From Duganella sp. CF517 (GTDB lineage: Bacteria > Pseudomonadota > Gammaproteobacteria > Burkholderiales > Burkholderiaceae_D), in the NCBI RefSeq assembly GCF_900110275.1, contig NZ_FODC01000010.1, positions 79,896 to 143,895 on the forward strand: a DNA stretch of 64,000 bases, read 5' to 3'. Made by a program: the position numbers and the translations under genes. Each line of letters starts with the position of its first letter. Within the stretch, counting starts at the first letter, position 1. Positions 61,828-64,000 of this stretch are shown in pieces. Below the pieces are notes generated by a model that was given only the letters and a program-made list of their open reading frames with translations, was not told the origin of the DNA and did not search any database.

Positions 61828-62753
61828 CCTTCGGAATTGATCCGGTGGATTAACGCGCCCAGGACCTCCTCGGCGCGCTCGTTGTCGACCTGGCAGGTGC
61901 CGGCGTTCTCGTGCCCGCCGCCGCCGTATTCCAGCATCAGCGCGCCGATGTTGGTCTTCGACGTGCGGTTCAAGATCGACTTGCCGGTGGCGAACACGGT
62001 GTTCTGGTTCTTCAGCCCCCACAGCACGTGGATCGAGATATTCGTCTGCGGGAACAGCGCGTAGATGATGAAACGGTTGCCGGCGAAGATGATTTCCTCG
62101 TTGCGCAGATCGAGCACCACCAGGTTCTTGTGCACGGTCGCGCAGCGGCGGATCTGGTCCTTGCACTTTTCCGCATGCTCGAAGTACAGGTCCTTGCGTT
62201 CCTTCACGTCCGGCAAGGCCATGATCTGCTCGATCGTATGGTTCTTGCACGCATCGATCAAGTCCATCATCAGGTTGTAGTTCGAAATGCGGAACTCGCG
62301 GAAGCGGCCCAGGCCGGTGCGCGCGTCCATCAGGAAGTTCAGCAAGTCCCAGTCTTCCGGGTGGAGCACTTCCTGCTCGTTGAAGCGGGCGGCGTCGCCC
62401 TTGTCGACGGCGGCCATCATGTCGCCCCAGGCGGCCGGGAAGGCTTTCTCGGCGCCGTAGTAGTCGTAGACCACCCGCGCGGCGGACGGCGCCTCCGGAT
62501 GGATCACATGGTTGCTGCGTTCACCGGTGTTGCGGATGGTTTCCGACAGATGGTGGTCGAAGGCGATGTGCACACCCGGCACGTAGGGAAGATTGGTCGT
62601 GATGTCGTTGTCGGTGATCGCGATCTTCCCGTCCTGCATGTCCTTCGGATGCACGAACAGAATGTCGTCGATCATGTCCAGGTGTTTCAGCAGCACGGCG
62701 CAGACCAGGCCGTCGAAATCGCTGCGGGTGACCAGACGGAATTTATTTGCCAT
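61824..62753 (-). CDS. DHH family phosphoesterase
   Basis: The 309-residue product has DHH-family features: LVTRSDFDGLVCAVLL, AFDHHLSETIR (the DHH motif), an acidic AAVDKGDAARF and the DHHA1-type ending GALMLEYGGGGHENAGTCQV. Such enzymes are cytoplasmic, metal-dependent hydrolases acting on polyphosphate, oligonucleotides or cyclic dinucleotides. Which substrate is used here cannot be told. It could contribute to c-di-nucleotide or pGpG turnover, which would be relevant to the Wsp system, but this is speculation. Confidence 0.85.
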   Translation of the reverse strand: MANKFRLVTRSDFDGLVCAVLLKHLDMIDDILFVHPKDMQDGKIAITDNDITTNLPYVPGVHIAFDHHLSETIRNTGERSNHVIHPEAPSAARVVYDYYGAEKAFPAAWGDMMAAVDKGDAARFNEQEVLHPEDWDLLNFLMDARTGLGRFREFRISNYNLMMDLIDACKNHTIEQIMALPDVKERKDLYFEHAEKCKDQIRRCATVHKNLVVLDLRNEEIIFAGNRFIIYALFPQTNISIHVLWGLKNQNTVFATGKSILNRTSKTNIGALMLEYGGGGHENAGTCQVDNERAEEVLGALIHRINSEG

Positions 62754-63062
62754 GAATCCACCTCAAAAGTTGAACAGTGCGATCATCCATCATACATGCC
62801 CTGAGGCACAAAAAGCGCGGAAGGCAACGCTTAAAGTTGCGTCTAATCATTTCTACATCAAGTGTTCGATAGAATCGCGTTTGACATGCGTCATTCCCGG
62901 CAGTACGATAAATTTCTTTAACTGGGTTTGAACGGGCGATGTCTGCCCGAGCTCCGTGGCACGGCGTTCCGCGCCTCCACGATACGGTTCAGTTCGAACC
63001 CCTCTGACCACCCGCAGGCCGCCGCTTTCAACCAGCCAGGCGCCGCGCAAACAAGGAGGGGC
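62754..63062. other. 309-bp divergent intergenic region
   Basis: No gene is supported. It holds the promoters for the DHH gene (minus) and the OtsB-like gene (plus). The plus promoter at 62881-62909 is strong; its long leader of about 140 nt contains no obvious riboswitch, though short symmetries (GGGCGATGTCTGCCC around 62935) could form a hairpin. Confidence 0.5.
62881..62909 (+). promoter_or_regulatory. Near-consensus sigma-70 promoter upstream of the OtsB-like gene
   Basis: TTGACA at 62881-62886 and TACGAT at 62904-62909 are separated by 17 bp. This is a perfect -35 and a good -10 with ideal spacing. It should drive the OtsB-like gene through a leader of about 145 nt. Confidence 0.75.
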
Positions 63063-63845
63063 ATGATTCATTTGCTTTCATTAGCCGGCAAACGGGCGCT
63101 TGCGGAACTCATCGCGGCCGAGCCGGTACTTGCGTTCACGTTCGACGGCACCCTGGCGCCGCCGGTCGTGCTGCCCAGCCAGGCACGCATGCAGCCGGCG
63201 CTGGAGCGCTGCTTCCGCGACCTGTGCGCCTTGCTGCCGGTCGCCGTCATTACCGGTCGCGGCCTCGACGATGTCGAGGCGCGGCTGCCGGTGCGTCCCG
63301 CTTATCTCGTTGGAAATCACGGCTCGGGCTGTTTGCCCGGCCAGGAGAATGACGCGCCGCGCGCGCGCGATATCTGCTCCGCCTGGTTGCGGCAGATGAC
63401 CGATGAGCATGGCTTGCACAAGGTCGATCCCGGATTGCTGATCGCCGATCACGGGTGTTCGCTGTGGCTGCATTACCGGCTGCTGCGCGACAGGCCGCGC
63501 ACCATGCGCGAGATCGAGCGCGTGCTTGGGGCGCTGCAACCGGCGCCGGTGGTGGTCGGGGCGCGCAGCGGCATCAATTTGCTGCCGCCGGACGCGCCCG
63601 GCAAGCGTGCTACGTTAAGCACGGTGCTGGATCATGCCTCGCGGCAAACGGCGCTGTATATCGGCGAGGATGAGGCGGACGAGCAAATCTTCAGGGATGC
63701 GCCGGAATCCTGGCTGACGGTGCGCATAGGCCGCAGCAAGGACAGCGCGGCGCGATACTTTCTGCACCATCAGTTCGAAGTGCTGGAATGTCTGCAGTTT
63801 TTGTTGGGGACGATCAGGCGGCATGAGACGGCTGTCCACGCATAA
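63063..63845 (+). CDS. otsB: OtsB-like HAD phosphatase (trehalose-6-phosphate phosphatase family), motif I altered
   Basis: The 260-residue product resembles OtsB: motif I region at residues 23-31, ALLPVAVITGRGLDDVEARL (motif II with Thr), NHGSGC, GKRATL (Lys of motif III) and YIGEDEADEQIF (motif IV). In motif I the usual D-x-D-G-T-L reads T26-F-D28-G-T-L. The catalytic nucleophile Asp is replaced by Thr (codon ACG at 63138-63140), while the second Asp is kept. GDD in motif IV is also changed to GED. The enzyme may be inactive or changed in function. The start at 63063 follows a perfect AGGAGG. No otsA is adjacent; next is an rRNA operon. Confidence 0.82.
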   Translation: MIHLLSLAGKRALAELIAAEPVLAFTFDGTLAPPVVLPSQARMQPALERCFRDLCALLPVAVITGRGLDDVEARLPVRPAYLVGNHGSGCLPGQENDAPRARDICSAWLRQMTDEHGLHKVDPGLLIADHGCSLWLHYRLLRDRPRTMREIERVLGALQPAPVVVGARSGINLLPPDAPGKRATLSTVLDHASRQTALYIGEDEADEQIFRDAPESWLTVRIGRSKDSAARYFLHHQFEVLECLQFLLGTIRRHETAVHA

Positions 63846-63873
63846 GCACAAACCTATAGGCAAGACGCAAAAA

Positions 63874-63899
63874 AGCCCACCATGATCACATGGTGGGCT
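63874..63899 (-). terminator. rRNA operon terminator
   Basis: AGCCCACCATG (63874-63884) pairs perfectly with CATGGTGGGCT (63889-63899) around ATCA. Read on the minus strand it is followed by a run of T's, placing it just after the 3' end of the 5S gene. It may also terminate the plus-strand otsB-like transcript. Confidence 0.88.
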
Positions 63900-63912
63900 T
63901 CTTCTTATAACT

Positions 63913-64000
63913 AGCCTGACGATAACCTACTTTCACACTGGTTGCAGCACTATCATCGGCGCAGAGTTGTTTCACGGTCCTGTTCGGGATGGGAAGGGGT
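63913..64000 (-). rRNA. rrf: 5S ribosomal RNA, partial (5' end outside window)
   Basis: Read on the minus strand the sequence is the 5S rRNA 3' two-thirds: ACCCCTTCCCATCCCGAACAGG, CTGCGCCGATGATAGTGC, and the end GTAGGTTATCGTCAGGCT. About 25-30 nt of its 5' end continue beyond the window. It is the last gene of an rRNA operon transcribed leftwards into the terminator at 63874-63899. Confidence 0.95.

Noticed and set aside
62887..63062. Riboswitch or small RNA in the long leader of the OtsB-like gene
   Set aside because: A strong promoter and a 145-nt leader exist, but I recognise no riboswitch core and only a short GGGC/GCCC symmetry.

Overview
The window is a high-G+C betaproteobacterial chromosome segment, most likely from Oxalobacteraceae (Massilia, Duganella, Rugamonas or Janthinobacterium type). 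This is inferred from the orn / M48 peptidase / pterin dehydratase / rsgA neighbourhood, PEP-CTERM sorting, many chemoreceptors, argF-argG, and intergenic palindromes with the tgtccgaatgtcggcactgacccc core. The species cannot be fixed from sequence alone. No prophage, integrase, intact insertion sequence, tRNA or CRISPR array was found.

Layout. 1-5 kb is an accessory type VI secretion patch. It holds a tssF-tssG pair on the minus strand, a divergent gene for a small glycine-rich, membrane-active-looking protein, its downstream partner, and a diverged copy of that partner at the left edge. 5-9 kb holds a SUV3-like RNA helicase, a YigZ-family protein and a DUF418 membrane protein. 9-21 kb is rich in sensing and export: three chemoreceptors, a Tat-exported phospholipase C, a PEP-CTERM protein, an outer-membrane channel downstream of a perfect FNR-type box, a decayed histidine kinase, a TcyP-like cystine symporter and a low-complexity lipoprotein. 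21-28 kb carries a FadL-type porin and an RND efflux pump with its adaptor, separated by a cluster of tandem palindromic repeats. 28-39 kb is mixed housekeeping and envelope genes, including a 766-residue Ala/Glu/Gln coiled coil, SrkA kinase, MntH and two alpha/beta hydrolases. 39-42 kb is the conserved orn and M48-phhB-rsgA block. 42-47.6 kb holds a large cytosolic histidine kinase and argF-argG.

47.7-58.3 kb is a complete Wsp surface-sensing operon: receptor, CheW, CheR, CheW, CheA hybrid, CheB and diguanylate cyclase WspR. Its wspA receptor gene is tandemly duplicated. The two copies have equal length, divergent sensor halves, and 3' halves that are almost identical, which points to gene conversion. 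The expected output is c-di-GMP made by WspR; a YajQ-family protein, reported elsewhere to bind c-di-GMP, is encoded nearby.

58.4-64 kb holds ppnP, murB, yajQ, a nitronate monooxygenase-like flavoprotein, a DHH phosphoesterase and an OtsB-like HAD phosphatase whose motif-I nucleophile Asp is replaced by Thr. The window ends inside a 5S rRNA gene on the minus strand, the 3' end of an rRNA operon. The least-explained items are the T6SS-side gene pair, the duplicated and homogenised wspA, the palindromic repeat cluster at 23 kb and the OtsB-like protein.
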